A stretch of 64,000 bases of DNA from Alphaproteobacteria bacterium (GTDB lineage Bacteria > Pseudomonadota > Alphaproteobacteria > Thalassobaculales > Thalassobaculaceae): NCBI GenBank assembly GCA_024742275.1, contig JANSYS010000007.1, forward strand, positions 62,001-126,000. Reading direction: 5' to 3'. Shown in pieces: positions 33,933 to 45,022 of the stretch. The position numbers were made by a program, and so were the translations under genes. How positions within the stretch are numbered: position 1 is the stretch's first letter; each line of letters opens with the position of its first letter. The notes beneath the pieces are model-generated. The model searched no databases. It was not told the DNA's origin and saw only the letters and a program-made list of their open reading frames with translations.

Positions 33933-35954
33933 CTAGGCGGCCTTGACGCGGTTGATGAAACCGTCGATCGCCTCTTTCATGGCCGCCGCTTCCGTCTCGG
34001 TCCGGCGCGCCGCATTGGTCACGCCGCCGACGGTTTCGGAGGTGCGATCCGTCGCCTCGTTCACCCGACCGATGTTGGTGGAGAGCTGCTCGGTGCCGCG
34101 GGCGGCCTCCTGCATGTTCCGGGTAATCTCGGACGTCGCAGCCTTCTGCTCCTCGACCGCCGCGGAGATAGCCGCGGAGATCTCGTTGACCTCCTCGATG
34201 CTGGTGACAATCTCACGGACCGCCGAGACCGACGTACCGCAGGATTCCTGCACCCGACGGATCTTCTCTGAGATCTCCTCCGTGGCCTTGCCGGTCTGGG
34301 TCGCCAGCGACTTCACTTCCGAAGCGACGACCGCGAAGCCCTTACCGGCCTCTCCAGCACGCGCGGCCTCGATGGTGGCGTTCAGCGCCAGCAGATTGGT
34401 CTGCTCGGCGATGCCGGTGATCAGTTCGATCACCTGGGCGATGCCTTCGGACTGAGCCTGAAGGTCCTCGATCGAGGCCAGGGTCTGTCGGGCTCGGCCG
34501 GACGTGCTTTCCACCGACGAGCTCGCCCGTGTCACCTGGGACACGATCTCACCGAAGGACGAGTCCATCTCCTCGGCAGCGGCCGAGACGCTCTGGACGT
34601 TGGCCGCCGTCTGATCGGACGCCACCGCGGCACCAGTGCTCTGCTCCTTGGTCTCGTTCGCCACGCCGACAAGCGTGTCGGCAGAGCGGCCGAGTTCCTC
34701 GGAGACGCCGCGCAGAGCCTGCAGGCGTTCGGCGCTGAGCGTCTGGAACTCGTTGATCGCCTTTTCCATCGCCTCGGCCCGACGGTTGCGCTCCGCCTGC
34801 TGGAGCTTCTCCTGCTCCTCCAGCTCGCGTGCCCGGATCATGTTGTCCTTGAAGACCTGAACGGCCCGGGCCATCACGCCGATCTCGTCCTTCTGGCCGG
34901 TCGACGGTACCTCGGTACCGACATCGCCGTCGGACAGCCGGCCCATGGCGGTGGTCAGTCCATTGACCGGGCCCGTGATGCTCCGGCCGATGAAGAACGC
35001 CGCGAGCACGCCGATGACGACGGCAACGGCTGCAACCGCCAGGGAAATGACGACCGAATTCTCGGCGGTGGCCTGCATCCGCGGGCCGAGCGTGTCCTGG
35101 GTGTCCTTGTAGCCGAGCTTCATCTCCTCGACCAAAGCGGCGACCTCCGGACCGATCACGTCCAGCGTGCCTCTGATCAGGCCGTTGCGCTCGTCGATGA
35201 TGGCCGCGACATTCTTGACGCCAGCGACATACGCCTGTGTCATCTCGCGTGCGCCCTGCACCAGTTCGCGACGCTCGGGGTTCTGCAACTCTGAAAGCAG
35301 CTCTGCGTAACTCTCATCGAGTTCCGATAGCTCGGCCACGGCGCGCTCGAACGCTTCGGCTTCGTTGGTCAGCAGGAACTTTTGGGCGTAGAGCCGGCCC
35401 AGCATCAGGGACTCCTGCGCGCGCCCAGCGTAGAACGCTGCAATCGCATCATTGTCGCTATAGGCAGTCGCCATAACGTCGCTGAGGTTTTTGCGGATCT
35501 TCGGGCCGTTGGCGTTCAGCACGCTCTCGACCACCTCGTTGCGCTTGTCCTGCAACTTGGTGACCGCATCGAAGGTCGAGCCGTAAGTCTCCATCTTGCC
35601 TCGCATGTTGTCGAGGATCGCGCGCTCGTCGTCCTTGAGGACGGTCTTTTCCGCCTCGCCGAACAGCGCCATCGCCTGAGCGTGCCGCTCCTTGACCGTC
35701 GCGATCGCCTCGGGCGAGGCGTTGATGATGAAATCCTTCACCCCCATGCGGGTCATCAGGACGTTCGCCTGGACCCGGCCGATCTGGTTGGTGTTGACCG
35801 CGGTCGAGCGATAGGACACGACGTCGTCGCGCGTTTGCATAAGATTAATGCTGACGATACCCGCCAGAAGAACCAGCAGACCGAGAACGACACCGAATCC
35901 TCCAAAGAGGCGCGTGCCGATCTTGAGATTGGACAGACCGTTCGAGCTAGTCAT
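33933..35954 (-). CDS. Methyl-accepting chemotaxis protein (second of a tandem pair)
   Basis: A 673-aa chemoreceptor of the same architecture as its neighbour: a helix near residues 18-40, a large helical periplasmic sensor, a second helix near 288-312, HAMP and signalling domain. The signalling parts of the two proteins are nearly identical over long stretches (for example [15 protein letters not shown] and [12 protein letters not shown]), while the sensor domains differ much more. This marks a duplication with ligand-domain divergence. A strong terminator follows it and a long AT-rich leader precedes it. The C-terminus ends in INRVKAA without a CheR pentapeptide. Confidence 0.93.
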   Translation of the reverse strand: MTSSNGLSNLKIGTRLFGGFGVVLGLLVLLAGIVSINLMQTRDDVVSYRSTAVNTNQIGRVQANVLMTRMGVKDFIINASPEAIATVKERHAQAMALFGEAEKTVLKDDERAILDNMRGKMETYGSTFDAVTKLQDKRNEVVESVLNANGPKIRKNLSDVMATAYSDNDAIAAFYAGRAQESLMLGRLYAQKFLLTNEAEAFERAVAELSELDESYAELLSELQNPERRELVQGAREMTQAYVAGVKNVAAIIDERNGLIRGTLDVIGPEVAALVEEMKLGYKDTQDTLGPRMQATAENSVVISLAVAAVAVVIGVLAAFFIGRSITGPVNGLTTAMGRLSDGDVGTEVPSTGQKDEIGVMARAVQVFKDNMIRARELEEQEKLQQAERNRRAEAMEKAINEFQTLSAERLQALRGVSEELGRSADTLVGVANETKEQSTGAAVASDQTAANVQSVSAAAEEMDSSFGEIVSQVTRASSSVESTSGRARQTLASIEDLQAQSEGIAQVIELITGIAEQTNLLALNATIEAARAGEAGKGFAVVASEVKSLATQTGKATEEISEKIRRVQESCGTSVSAVREIVTSIEEVNEISAAISAAVEEQKAATSEITRNMQEAARGTEQLSTNIGRVNEATDRTSETVGGVTNAARRTETEAAAMKEAIDGFINRVKAA

Positions 35955-36005
35955 GACAAAAACGCCCCTGGTTGAGGATAGGAGCGCCGTGATACCCGCC
36001 GGCCC

Positions 36006-36020
36006 TTAACAATCAGTGAA
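36006..36020 (-). promoter_or_regulatory. Possible CtrA-like site upstream of the second chemoreceptor
   Basis: Read toward the gene: TTCA-N7-TTAA, the same one-mismatch CtrA-like form and nearly the same distance (52-66 nt before the ATG) as at the first chemoreceptor gene. The spacer sequences differ, so this is not simply copied flanking DNA. Confidence 0.38.
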
Positions 36021-36151
36021 TAAAAATAAAATCGATGGAATTTTTACAAACATGCAATTGATGGTGGAGTCGTCGAAGTGTAGTTCAACGCCGGCATCCC
36101 GGTTTCAGAACCCGGCCGCGCTACAGGGTCGCGACCGGTCTACGATCGCTC

Positions 36152-36781
36152 TCAGGCCAGGCCGCCGTGCCGTCGGATGAAAGCGACGATTTCCGACACG
36201 CCGGTCCCGTCCTTCAGGTTGGTGAACAGGAAAGGCCGGTCTCCGCGCATCCGTTTGCTGTCCTCCTCCATCACCTTGAGGTCGGCGCCCACCAACGGAG
36301 CCAGATCGATCTTGTTGATGATCAGCAGGTCGGAGCGGGTGATACCGGGTCCTCCCTTGCGCGGGATCTTCTCCCCGGCGGCGACGTCGATGACGTAGAT
36401 GGTGATATCGGCAAGTTCCGGACTGAAGGTGGCGGCAAGATTGTCGCCGCCGCTTTCGATGAAGCAGATCTGCGCGGAGGGAAACAGGCCGGCCATACGC
36501 TCGACCGCGGCGAGGTTGATCGAAGCGTCCTCGCGGATCGCGGTATGCGGGCAGCCGCCCGTCTCGACCCCCATGATCCGCTCCTCCTCCAGCGCCTGGG
36601 CGCGGACCAGAATGCGGCGGTCCTCGTCGGTGTAGATGTCGTTTGTGACCACCACCAGGTCGTTCTCCGCCCGCATGGCCTTGCACAGCACCTCGACCAG
36701 CGCGGTCTTGCCGGACCCGACCGGTCCGCCGATACCGACGCGGAACGGGCCATGGGGGGATGTGTTCAATGCCGTACTCAT
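36152..36781 (-). CDS. ureG: Urease accessory GTPase UreG
   Basis: A 209-aa SIMIBI-class GTPase that drives nickel insertion into urease with UreD, UreF and UreE. The P-loop is [15 protein letters not shown] (about 12-26), the metal-binding CPH motif is in [17 protein letters not shown], and the guanine-specificity motif is in [14 protein letters not shown]. The start at 36781 overlaps the ureF stop (ATGA). It is the last gene of the operon. Confidence 0.96.
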   Translation of the reverse strand: MSTALNTSPHGPFRVGIGGPVGSGKTALVEVLCKAMRAENDLVVVTNDIYTDEDRRILVRAQALEEERIMGVETGGCPHTAIREDASINLAAVERMAGLFPSAQICFIESGGDNLAATFSPELADITIYVIDVAAGEKIPRKGGPGITRSDLLIINKIDLAPLVGADLKVMEEDSKRMRGDRPFLFTNLKDGTGVSEIVAFIRRHGGLA

Positions 36782-37473
36782 GACCGGAATAACCTCGTGT
36801 GCTGGGTTTCGTGCCGCATGGAACACCAGTCGACCATGGGCGCGGTCGACCAGAGTGCGTCCGGATCGGCGGCGGCAGCGTCCGACGCGGTCGAGAGAAT
36901 GATCGGTTCGAGCCCCGCCGTCACCCGCTGGCCGTCGGTCTGTCCGATCATCGACAGCCGGATCGCGGCGGAGACGGTGTTGGCCGCCACCCCATGCAGG
37001 AAGAATCGCAGCGTCGCGGCCAGAGCGATGCCGTGCGCCGCCGCCGAGACGCCGACCGCCACAGGCAGGGCGAGTTCGACCTTCTCAGCGGCCAACCGGT
37101 TCGACAATGCGTCCAGGCGAGGATCGGGCCAGGCGGCCCGGACCGTGCGCAGGAAGGCAGCACCCTGGACAACCGTTTCCTGGGCGAGTTCCGCCGTTCC
37201 CTTGAGCGCGGCCGCCAGTTCCGCCGTTTCCAGGAGTGCCGTCTCGTCGCCGAACTGTCGGTATGCGCGGGCCAGCAGCACCGCGTCCTGGCGCGGCGCA
37301 CCGGCGGCGATCAGGTGCGCGGCCCAGGCGAACAGGCTGTCGGCATCCGTCACCAATCCTGTCTCGACCGCCCATTCCAGGCCGTGGCTGTACGCGAAAG
37401 CGCCCACCGGAAAGGACGGAGAGGTCCAGGCGGCGAGTTTCAGCAGGCCGTCGGCTTCGGCCTCAATGGCCAT
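36778..37473 (-). CDS. ureF: Urease accessory protein UreF
   Basis: A 231-aa all-helical accessory protein in the UreD-UreF-UreG nickel-delivery complex. Recognised by [21 protein letters not shown] near the N-terminus (core [13 protein letters not shown]), and by [25 protein letters not shown] later. The start at 37473 places [11 protein letters not shown] at the N-terminus and overlaps the end of ureE by 11 nt. A longer open frame through the histidine-codon repeat of ureE gives a Met/Thr-rich artefact and was not used. Confidence 0.93.
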   Translation of the reverse strand: MAIEAEADGLLKLAAWTSPSFPVGAFAYSHGLEWAVETGLVTDADSLFAWAAHLIAAGAPRQDAVLLARAYRQFGDETALLETAELAAALKGTAELAQETVVQGAAFLRTVRAAWPDPRLDALSNRLAAEKVELALPVAVGVSAAAHGIALAATLRFFLHGVAANTVSAAIRLSMIGQTDGQRVTAGLEPIILSTASDAAAADPDALWSTAPMVDWCSMRHETQHTRLFRS

Positions 37474-38044
37474 GGGCGTGGGAATGCGGGTGGTGGTCAT
37501 GGCTGTGCCCATGGTCATGCCCGTGAGCGTGAGTGTGAGAGTGACTGTGGTCATGACCATGGTCATGCCCGTGACCATGGTCATGGTGATGGTGGCCGCC
37601 CGGCGTCACCGGATCGCCATAGGCGCCGCCCTCCGGTTGGAACGGCCCGGTCACCCGGGCGAGACCTGCGCCGAGACCCGCCAGCATTTCCTCGATCACA
37701 TGGTCCGGCCGGATCAGGATCGCATCCGCCCGGATTTCCGCCGGCAGGTGCCGGTTTCCCAGATGCCAGGCAAGCCGAAGCAGGGCATGGGCCGTGTCGG
37801 CCCGCACCTCGATCAGGTCCTCCGGCGCCGCCTCGACCTTCAACCAACCGCCGCCGTCCAGCCTCAGGCCGTCGCCCCCGGCCATGGCCACAGGTTTCGG
37901 GAGATCGAGCAGGACCTCGTCGCCGCCATCGGTGGTGAGCATCATGCGTCGCCGGAACCGGGCGTCGAAATCGAGGGTGACGACGGCCTTCGCCTCTTGC
38001 TCCGGCCAGTGCCCGGCCCGGACGTGTTCGATGGCGCGGGTCAT
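37463..38044 (-). CDS. ureE: Urease accessory nickel chaperone UreE with His-rich tail
   Basis: A 193-aa metallochaperone that binds Ni(II) and hands it to the urease assembly complex. The N-terminal domain spans about 1-75, and the metal-binding C-terminal domain includes WHLGNRHLPAEI and LIRPDHVIEEMLAGLG, with the conserved His in DHVIEEML. After GGAYGDPV there is a tail (residues 151-193) in which 24 of 43 residues are histidine, alternating with Asp, Gly and Ser. This is an extreme form of the nickel-storage tail known from some UreE proteins. It lies 91 nt downstream of the structural gene. Confidence 0.93.
   Translation of the reverse strand: MTRAIEHVRAGHWPEQEAKAVVTLDFDARFRRRMMLTTDGGDEVLLDLPKPVAMAGGDGLRLDGGGWLKVEAAPEDLIEVRADTAHALLRLAWHLGNRHLPAEIRADAILIRPDHVIEEMLAGLGAGLARVTGPFQPEGGAYGDPVTPGGHHHHDHGHGHDHGHDHSHSHTHAHGHDHGHSHDHHPHSHAHGH
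37466..37594 (-). repeat. Histidine-codon low-complexity repeat in ureE
   Basis: About 129 nt of alternating CAT/CAC-GAC/GGC-type codons encoding the UreE tail. In other frames this reads as Met/Thr repeats. Slippage during replication could change tail length. Confidence 0.85.
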
Positions 38045-38135
38045 GACAGTCTCATTCCTTCTCTCAGAACATCTTCCGGATCTCGACCCCAGGCGGGGAG
38101 CGGATAACCTTGAGCGCGCGTGCCGCGAACGTGCG

Positions 38136-40181
<2,046 letters not shown>

Positions 40182-40196
40182 GGACTCTCTCCTCGC

Positions 40197-40499
40197 TCAG
40201 CGGATGGGATCGTGGACGGTGACGAGCTTGGTCCCATCCGGAAAGGTCGCCTCCACCTGCACCTCGTGCAGCATGTCGGCGATACCCTCCATGACCTGGT
40301 CCTTGGAGATGACCTGGGCACCGGCCGCCATCAGATCGGCGACGGACCGGCCATCCCGCGCGCCTTCGACGACGAAGTCGGTGATCAGGGCGATGGCCTC
40401 GGGATAGTTCAGCTTCACCCCGCGCTCCAGCCGCCGGCGCGCAACCATGGCCGCCATGGCAATCAGCAGCTTGTCCTTTTCGCGTGGACTAAGTTGCAT
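40197..40499 (-). CDS. ureA: Urease subunit gamma
   Basis: A 100-aa gamma subunit of urease. It matches the family throughout: [50 protein letters not shown]. The normal length shows that only beta and alpha are fused in this organism, unlike Helicobacter, where gamma and beta are fused. It lies 84 nt downstream of ureD. Confidence 0.97.
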   Translation of the reverse strand: MQLSPREKDKLLIAMAAMVARRRLERGVKLNYPEAIALITDFVVEGARDGRSVADLMAAGAQVISKDQVMEGIADMLHEVQVEATFPDGTKLVTVHDPIR

Positions 40500-40583
40500 T
40501 CGACCCTCCCGCTCGTCTCAATTCGATAGGTTGCCGCCGCTTTTCCTCGGCGTCGATCCTTTTTCGCATGTGCGAAAGCGCGC

Positions 40584-41426
40584 CTATACCGACCAGATGA
40601 CCGGCATCCGTGCCGGGCGGCCGAGCCAGGCGGCCCGACTGGCACTCCAGATATCGGCCAGGACCGTGCGTCCAAGAGCGGGATCCCGCGCCAACACGCG
40701 GATCACGACGAGATCCTCCGCCAACGCGCTGACGCCGACACGCAGCCCGTCCCGCTCCGCCCCCCCTGCAGGTTGCCCCCGAACGATCTCCACAGCCAGC
40801 TTGGCACCGTCGCCGACCAGGAGCAGCGTGGCCAGCGCTTGCGCGCCGCCCAGACCCGCCGTCGCGGCCATAGCACCCGCGATATCTCCCAACAGCGCGA
40901 AATCGTCCGCCCAGGCCAACCGTCCGGCGCGGCGCAGGCGGATACGATCCCGCAGCGAGCCGTCGGCGAAGACCTCGCCTCGGGCGATCCGCCCGAAGAC
41001 GACGGTTTCGGCATAAGCGAACCGACCGCCGTCGGCGACATCGATCTCCGTCGTTCTGGAAAGGCGGGACCCGTCAAACAGGATCGTGCCGGACGACAGC
41101 ATCTCCAGTACCCCGCCGCCGGCGACCCGGAAAGCGTTGACCAGCTCCGCCGCCGCCCCGGCGCTGCGGTAGACCTTCTCCGCCGCCTGGGTGGTTGCCA
41201 GCAGGGCCTCGTCGGCACCGACGTCGATGGAGACCCCCAGCCGGTCGCCGCCGACGACGCCGCCAGCCACGTTGGCGATCACGACCGTCCGGGGTTCGCC
41301 GCCCTCGCGGTACGGTCGAAACAGCCGCATCGGCGGCGTGAAATGCAGATCGGTCAGTCGTCCGTCGGCGACGGCGAGCCTTAGCGCGCCGTCGTAGCGT
41401 TCCAGTGTCTCGGCGACGGCAGTCAC
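40584..41426 (-). CDS. ureD: Urease accessory protein UreD
   Basis: A 280-aa accessory protein that binds apo-urease and forms the nickel tunnel with UreF and UreG. Recognised by VIANVAGGVVGGDRLGVSIDVG, LATTQAAEKVYRS and MLSSGTILFDGSRL. The beta-helical composition is typical. Its start lies only 3 nt after the stop of the DMSP-lyase-like gene, so ureD is almost certainly transcribed together with the two non-urease genes upstream. Confidence 0.94.
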   Translation of the reverse strand: MTAVAETLERYDGALRLAVADGRLTDLHFTPPMRLFRPYREGGEPRTVVIANVAGGVVGGDRLGVSIDVGADEALLATTQAAEKVYRSAGAAAELVNAFRVAGGGVLEMLSSGTILFDGSRLSRTTEIDVADGGRFAYAETVVFGRIARGEVFADGSLRDRIRLRRAGRLAWADDFALLGDIAGAMAATAGLGGAQALATLLLVGDGAKLAVEIVRGQPAGGAERDGLRVGVSALAEDLVVIRVLARDPALGRTVLADIWSASRAAWLGRPARMPVIWSV

Positions 41427-41429
41427 GGA

Positions 41430-42149
41430 TCAGGCCGGCGGTGTCTTGGGCCTGCGGCTAAACCGCATGCCGGGTGCAGAGAGCACGTCGGAGTCCCCAC
41501 ACCACGCGTAGGCGAGAAGGACCGGTTCGCGGTCCGCCGTGGTGATGGTGTGCGTGTGTTGTGGGAGGTTGAGGACGATAGAGCCCGGAGCATACACGCC
41601 GTTGTCATTCTCGCTCCAGTGACCCGAGAGCGATAGGTAGCTCTCCGTTTTTCCTTGATGGCTATGGGCAGGATAGGTCGTGCGCGGCGCGAAGAGAACC
41701 AAGCCGAGTGTCAGGGTCGGCGAAATGATCGGGCCCTTCGGCCCCATGATATCGGCATAGGCGTAGCGCTCCTGAAGGTGGCGCGGCATACGCTCGTAAC
41801 CGTACTCCCACGCGAGTTGCGACCGCACGTTGCCGATCGCGCGCACCATCGAGCGCACCATCGAGCGCATCGAACCATCGAGGCCATTGTCAATCGCTCG
41901 GCGCAGATGGGCTGTCACCGGCTTTTCCGCCGGATCCGGAAATCGGACCAGGGTCTTGCCGGTCAATATCTTGGCCAACCGGTCGCGCACCTGCTTCATA
42001 TGGGAGCGCACCTTGCCGCTTCCGCCGGCCGATCCGCGTCGATAGGCGTGGTCGAATTCGCGGGCGAGATACACCCAGTCGTGCAGAGACGAGAGCGGAC
42101 TGTGCCGCTCCTCCGTCCATTCCTCACCCTCCGAAACGGGGATCGTCAT
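41430..42149 (-). CDS. DMSP lyase-family cupin protein
   Basis: A 239-aa protein resembling the cupin dimethylsulfoniopropionate lyases (DddL/DddQ-like). The helical N-terminal part (about 1-140) is followed by a cupin barrel with TTYPAHSHQGKTESYLSLSG (H162, H164, E169, Y171 as metal or catalytic candidates) and LPQHTHTITTADREPVLLAY with AWCGD (H198/H200). These parallel the HxH...E.Y and PH..T..EPLLALY.W.GD motifs of DddQ/DddL. True lyases would cleave DMSP to DMS and acrylate. Because the gene lies in a urease operon, another substrate is possible. The family call rests on motifs recalled, not on a search. Confidence 0.68.
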   Translation of the reverse strand: MTIPVSEGEEWTEERHSPLSSLHDWVYLAREFDHAYRRGSAGGSGKVRSHMKQVRDRLAKILTGKTLVRFPDPAEKPVTAHLRRAIDNGLDGSMRSMVRSMVRAIGNVRSQLAWEYGYERMPRHLQERYAYADIMGPKGPIISPTLTLGLVLFAPRTTYPAHSHQGKTESYLSLSGHWSENDNGVYAPGSIVLNLPQHTHTITTADREPVLLAYAWCGDSDVLSAPGMRFSRRPKTPPA

Positions 42150-42173
42150 AGGCGCGGTTCCTGGCGAGGCGGG

Positions 42174-43055
42174 TCAAGCGGCCAACGGCCGGCCATCTTC
42201 GACGCTGGGACCGGCGCCGGCGACGGTGGTGCGGTGCATGACGCGCGGGTATCGGCCATCGTCCCAGGGACGGCCGCGGTGCAACACCGCCCTGTTGTCC
42301 CACATGACCAGGTCGCCATCCTCCCATTTGTGCGTGTAGCAGTGCTCCGGTTGGGTGACGAGATCGGTCAGGCGGCGCAACAGAGCGCGTCCCTCCGCAA
42401 CCGGCCTGCCTTCGATATGGCTCGCATGGGCGCCCGCATAGATCGCCTTGCGGCCGTTCACGGGGTTCGTACGGACCAGTTTCTGCCGCACCGCGGGCAG
42501 CTCCCTGCGATCCTTCTCGGTGAGCAAGGTCTTGTCGATCAGCCCCCGGCTGTACAGGAAATCGTGGACGGCGATCAGCGGCTCGTACTCGCTGCGGTCG
42601 GCGGCGGTCAGGGCGTCCCAGGCGGCCCGGCCCGACGCGAATTCCGTCTCCCCGCCCTCCGGCGGCACGACGCGGCCGGACAGCATCGACGCCTTCGCGG
42701 GCACCGGCTTGTAGGAGCTGTCCGTGTGCCACATCTGATTGCCGGAATTGAAGACCATGCGCTTGTCCTTGGGCGGTATGAGAGCGCCGTCGGAATCCAG
42801 GTTCGAGAAGACGGCGATGGTCGTTCCCTCGCCGCCCGGGTTCGCGGATATCGTCGTCTCCAGATCGCCGAAGCGGCGCGAGAAGGCAGCCTGCTTCGCG
42901 TCGTCGATTCCGTGCTGGCCGCGGATCACGAGGACCGAGCAGTCCTCGAAGGCGGTTTCGATCGCCGCGAACTCGGCGTCGCTGAGGGCGCCGATGTCGA
43001 CGCCGCTGATCTCCGCCCCCAGAACCGGCGTGAGCGGGATGATCGACAGAGCCAT
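42174..43055 (-). CDS. TauD/TfdA family Fe(II)/2-oxoglutarate dioxygenase
   Basis: A 293-aa dioxygenase. Iron ligands are H110 and D112 in MWHTDSSY, and H259 in AVLHRGRPWDD. R271 in YPRVMHR is the probable 2-oxoglutarate anchor. Length and motif spacing match TauD/TfdA (taurine or 2,4-D type) enzymes, which hydroxylate a carbon next to a leaving group and often release sulfite or another small product. A GGGAGGCACTC ribosome site precedes the ATG. It is the first gene of the eight-gene unit ending with ureG, and diverges from the DUF302 gene across a 203-nt spacer in which I see no clear operator. Confidence 0.88.
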   Translation of the reverse strand: MALSIIPLTPVLGAEISGVDIGALSDAEFAAIETAFEDCSVLVIRGQHGIDDAKQAAFSRRFGDLETTISANPGGEGTTIAVFSNLDSDGALIPPKDKRMVFNSGNQMWHTDSSYKPVPAKASMLSGRVVPPEGGETEFASGRAAWDALTAADRSEYEPLIAVHDFLYSRGLIDKTLLTEKDRRELPAVRQKLVRTNPVNGRKAIYAGAHASHIEGRPVAEGRALLRRLTDLVTQPEHCYTHKWEDGDLVMWDNRAVLHRGRPWDDGRYPRVMHRTTVAGAGPSVEDGRPLAA

Positions 43056-43258
43056 GAGTGCCTCCCAACTAGGACAGTCTCAGCGGTGAAGCGGGATGGT
43101 CGCCCCCGCGACACGGCGCGGTCAAGGCCCGCACGGCCCGCCTAACATCGGTGCCCGCTCCCGTCCCGATCGCGGGCGAGCAATCCGCTCACGCACAGGT
43201 GTTTTCCGGCCCCCGGGCCCTTGGCCTAAGACAAGCGAACCCGGTCACGGAGGATGTC

Positions 43259-43732
43259 ATGCGTGCTTTGATACTGGCTCTAGCCGTTGTGCTCGTCACC
43301 ATCGCTCCGGTTTCCGGAAACACGGCCGGTCCACGTGCCGGCGACGTGACCGTCGAGACGAACAAGCCGTTCGCGACCTATGTCGACGCCCTGCGGGAGG
43401 CGATCCGGGAAAACGGTTTCAACATCGTCGGGATCGCCTGCGCCAACTGCGCGATCAAGGGCGCGTTCCAGGAGACCGTGCCGGGGAACCGGGTTTTCCT
43501 GTTCTTCCGACCCGACTACGCGCGCCGGATGCTGAAAGCCAGCCTTGCCGCCGGGATCGAAGCGCCGATCCGGCTCTATGTCACCGAAGCGTCGGATAGC
43601 AGCGCCGTCGTCACCTATCGGCTCCCGAGCCACATCTTCGGCGCCTACGGTGTCGCCGAGCTGACCGCCATGGGGAAAGAACTGGACGACCATGTGGCGG
43701 CGATCCTGGACACGGCAGCCTCAAAGCCCTGA
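43259..43732 (+). CDS. DUF302 family exported protein
   Basis: A 157-aa protein with a signal peptide (MRALILALAVVLVTIAPVSG) and a DUF302 domain: ATYVDALREAIRENGFNIVG, then VFLFFRPDYARRMLKA and a terminal PSHIFGAYG. The ACANCAIKG segment supplies two cysteines spaced CxxC, unusual for the family. DUF302 proteins are of unknown function but often accompany sulfur metabolism genes. GGAGGATGTC precedes the ATG. It lies 10 nt upstream of the YeeE/YedE gene. Confidence 0.82.
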   Translation: MRALILALAVVLVTIAPVSGNTAGPRAGDVTVETNKPFATYVDALREAIRENGFNIVGIACANCAIKGAFQETVPGNRVFLFFRPDYARRMLKASLAAGIEAPIRLYVTEASDSSAVVTYRLPSHIFGAYGVAELTAMGKELDDHVAAILDTAASKP

Positions 43733-43742
43733 GGGCGCACGC

Positions 43743-44936
43743 ATGTCGATCGCCTTGCCATCATCGCCCCGGCCCGTTCAACGCCCCCTTCTCCTGGTCG
43801 CTGGGATAACCGCCGCCGTCCTGTTCATTCATATCTGGAGCGAGAGTCAAACCCGGAGCTGGGTCCTGCTGATCGGCGTCGGCCTGGGTATCGCGCTGTA
43901 CCACGCAGCATTCGGCTTCACCGCCGCCTATCGCCGGGCCATCGTCGACCGGGATCTGTCCGGCATCGCCGCCCAGGCAGTAATGCTGATTGTGGCGATG
44001 GGGCTGTTCGCGCCTGTGCTGGCGGCCGGCGAGATCTTCGGCCATGCCGCCGGCGGAGCGGTCGCGCCCGTAAGCGTGGCCATGCTGACCGGGGCCTTCA
44101 TTTTCGGAATCGGTATGCATCTTGGCGGCGCCTGCGCGTCCGGGACCCTGTTCACGGTCGGCGGCGGCAACAGCCGAATGATGGTGACCCTGGCATTCTT
44201 CTGCCTCGGGTCCTGGTGGGGAACGCTCGACCTCGCCTGGTGGCGCGCCTTGCCGGGCCTCCCCCCGGTCTCGCTCGGCAAGGAACTGGGCTACGGTCCG
44301 GCGGTGGCCCTGCAGGCCGGACTCCTTGTCTTTATTCTGTGGGGCCTCCATCGGCTCGGCGCCCGGTTTCGCCAGCCGCTCGGCTGGCACACGTCGCCCG
44401 ACTTCGGTCGCCTTCTGCGCGGGCCCTGGCCGCTGATCTGGGGCGCGCTGGCGCTGGCGGTGCTGAACGCGGCGATGCTGGCGGTGACCGGCCGGCCCTG
44501 GGGCGTGACCTGGGGCTTCACCCTCTGGGGAGCGAAGACGATGGCCGTCTTCGGCTGGGACCCGACAGCCAGCGCGTACTGGAATCAGGACTGGACCGCA
44601 GCGGCTCTCGCCCGACCCCTCCTGTCATCGACCGTCTCGGTCTCGAATATCGGGATCCTCATCGGCGCCCTGGCGGCGGGATCGCTTGCCGGAAAGGTCG
44701 GTCCGACCTGGCGGATCGGTTTCCGGCCCTTCGCCGCCGCGGTGATCGGCGGCCTGATGATGGGTTACGGCGCCCGTCTTGCATACGGGTGCAACATCGG
44801 CGCCTTCTTCTCCGGCATCGCGTCGACAAGCCTTCACGGCTGGGCGTGGATCGCAATGGCTCTCCTCGGCTCGGTGATCGGGATTCGCCTGCGCCCGCTC
44901 TTTCGGCTGGATGGAGTGCCTGCGAAAAAACCGTGA
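43743..44936 (+). CDS. YeeE/YedE (TsuA-type) sulfur-compound transporter
   Basis: A 397-aa membrane protein with about nine to eleven hydrophobic segments. The two cysteine motifs of the family are present: LGGACASGTLFTVGGG and LAYGCNIGAFFSGIAS. In thiosulfate importers of this class conserved cysteines relay the sulfur compound through the membrane. The protein is full length. The flanking DUF302 and metallo-beta-lactamase-fold genes suggest a sulfur uptake or oxidation unit. Thiosulfate is the most likely substrate by family, not proven here. Confidence 0.87.
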   Translation: MSIALPSSPRPVQRPLLLVAGITAAVLFIHIWSESQTRSWVLLIGVGLGIALYHAAFGFTAAYRRAIVDRDLSGIAAQAVMLIVAMGLFAPVLAAGEIFGHAAGGAVAPVSVAMLTGAFIFGIGMHLGGACASGTLFTVGGGNSRMMVTLAFFCLGSWWGTLDLAWWRALPGLPPVSLGKELGYGPAVALQAGLLVFILWGLHRLGARFRQPLGWHTSPDFGRLLRGPWPLIWGALALAVLNAAMLAVTGRPWGVTWGFTLWGAKTMAVFGWDPTASAYWNQDWTAAALARPLLSSTVSVSNIGILIGALAAGSLAGKVGPTWRIGFRPFAAAVIGGLMMGYGARLAYGCNIGAFFSGIASTSLHGWAWIAMALLGSVIGIRLRPLFRLDGVPAKKP

Positions 44937-45022
44937 CGTGATTGACCTTGGACCCGTCCGCGCCATGTCACGGGCGCCTGCCAATCGAACACTCATCCAT
45001 ATCGTTCGGGAGGATTAACCGA

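Noticed and set aside
37474-37584. Longer UreF start giving a Met/Thr-rich N-terminus
   Set aside because: This is the out-of-frame reading of the ureE histidine repeat; UreF proteins begin near the chosen ATG.
36167-38107. 646-codon plus-strand open frame opposite ureG-ureF-ureE
   Set aside because: Antisense shadow, including the reverse of the histidine repeat.
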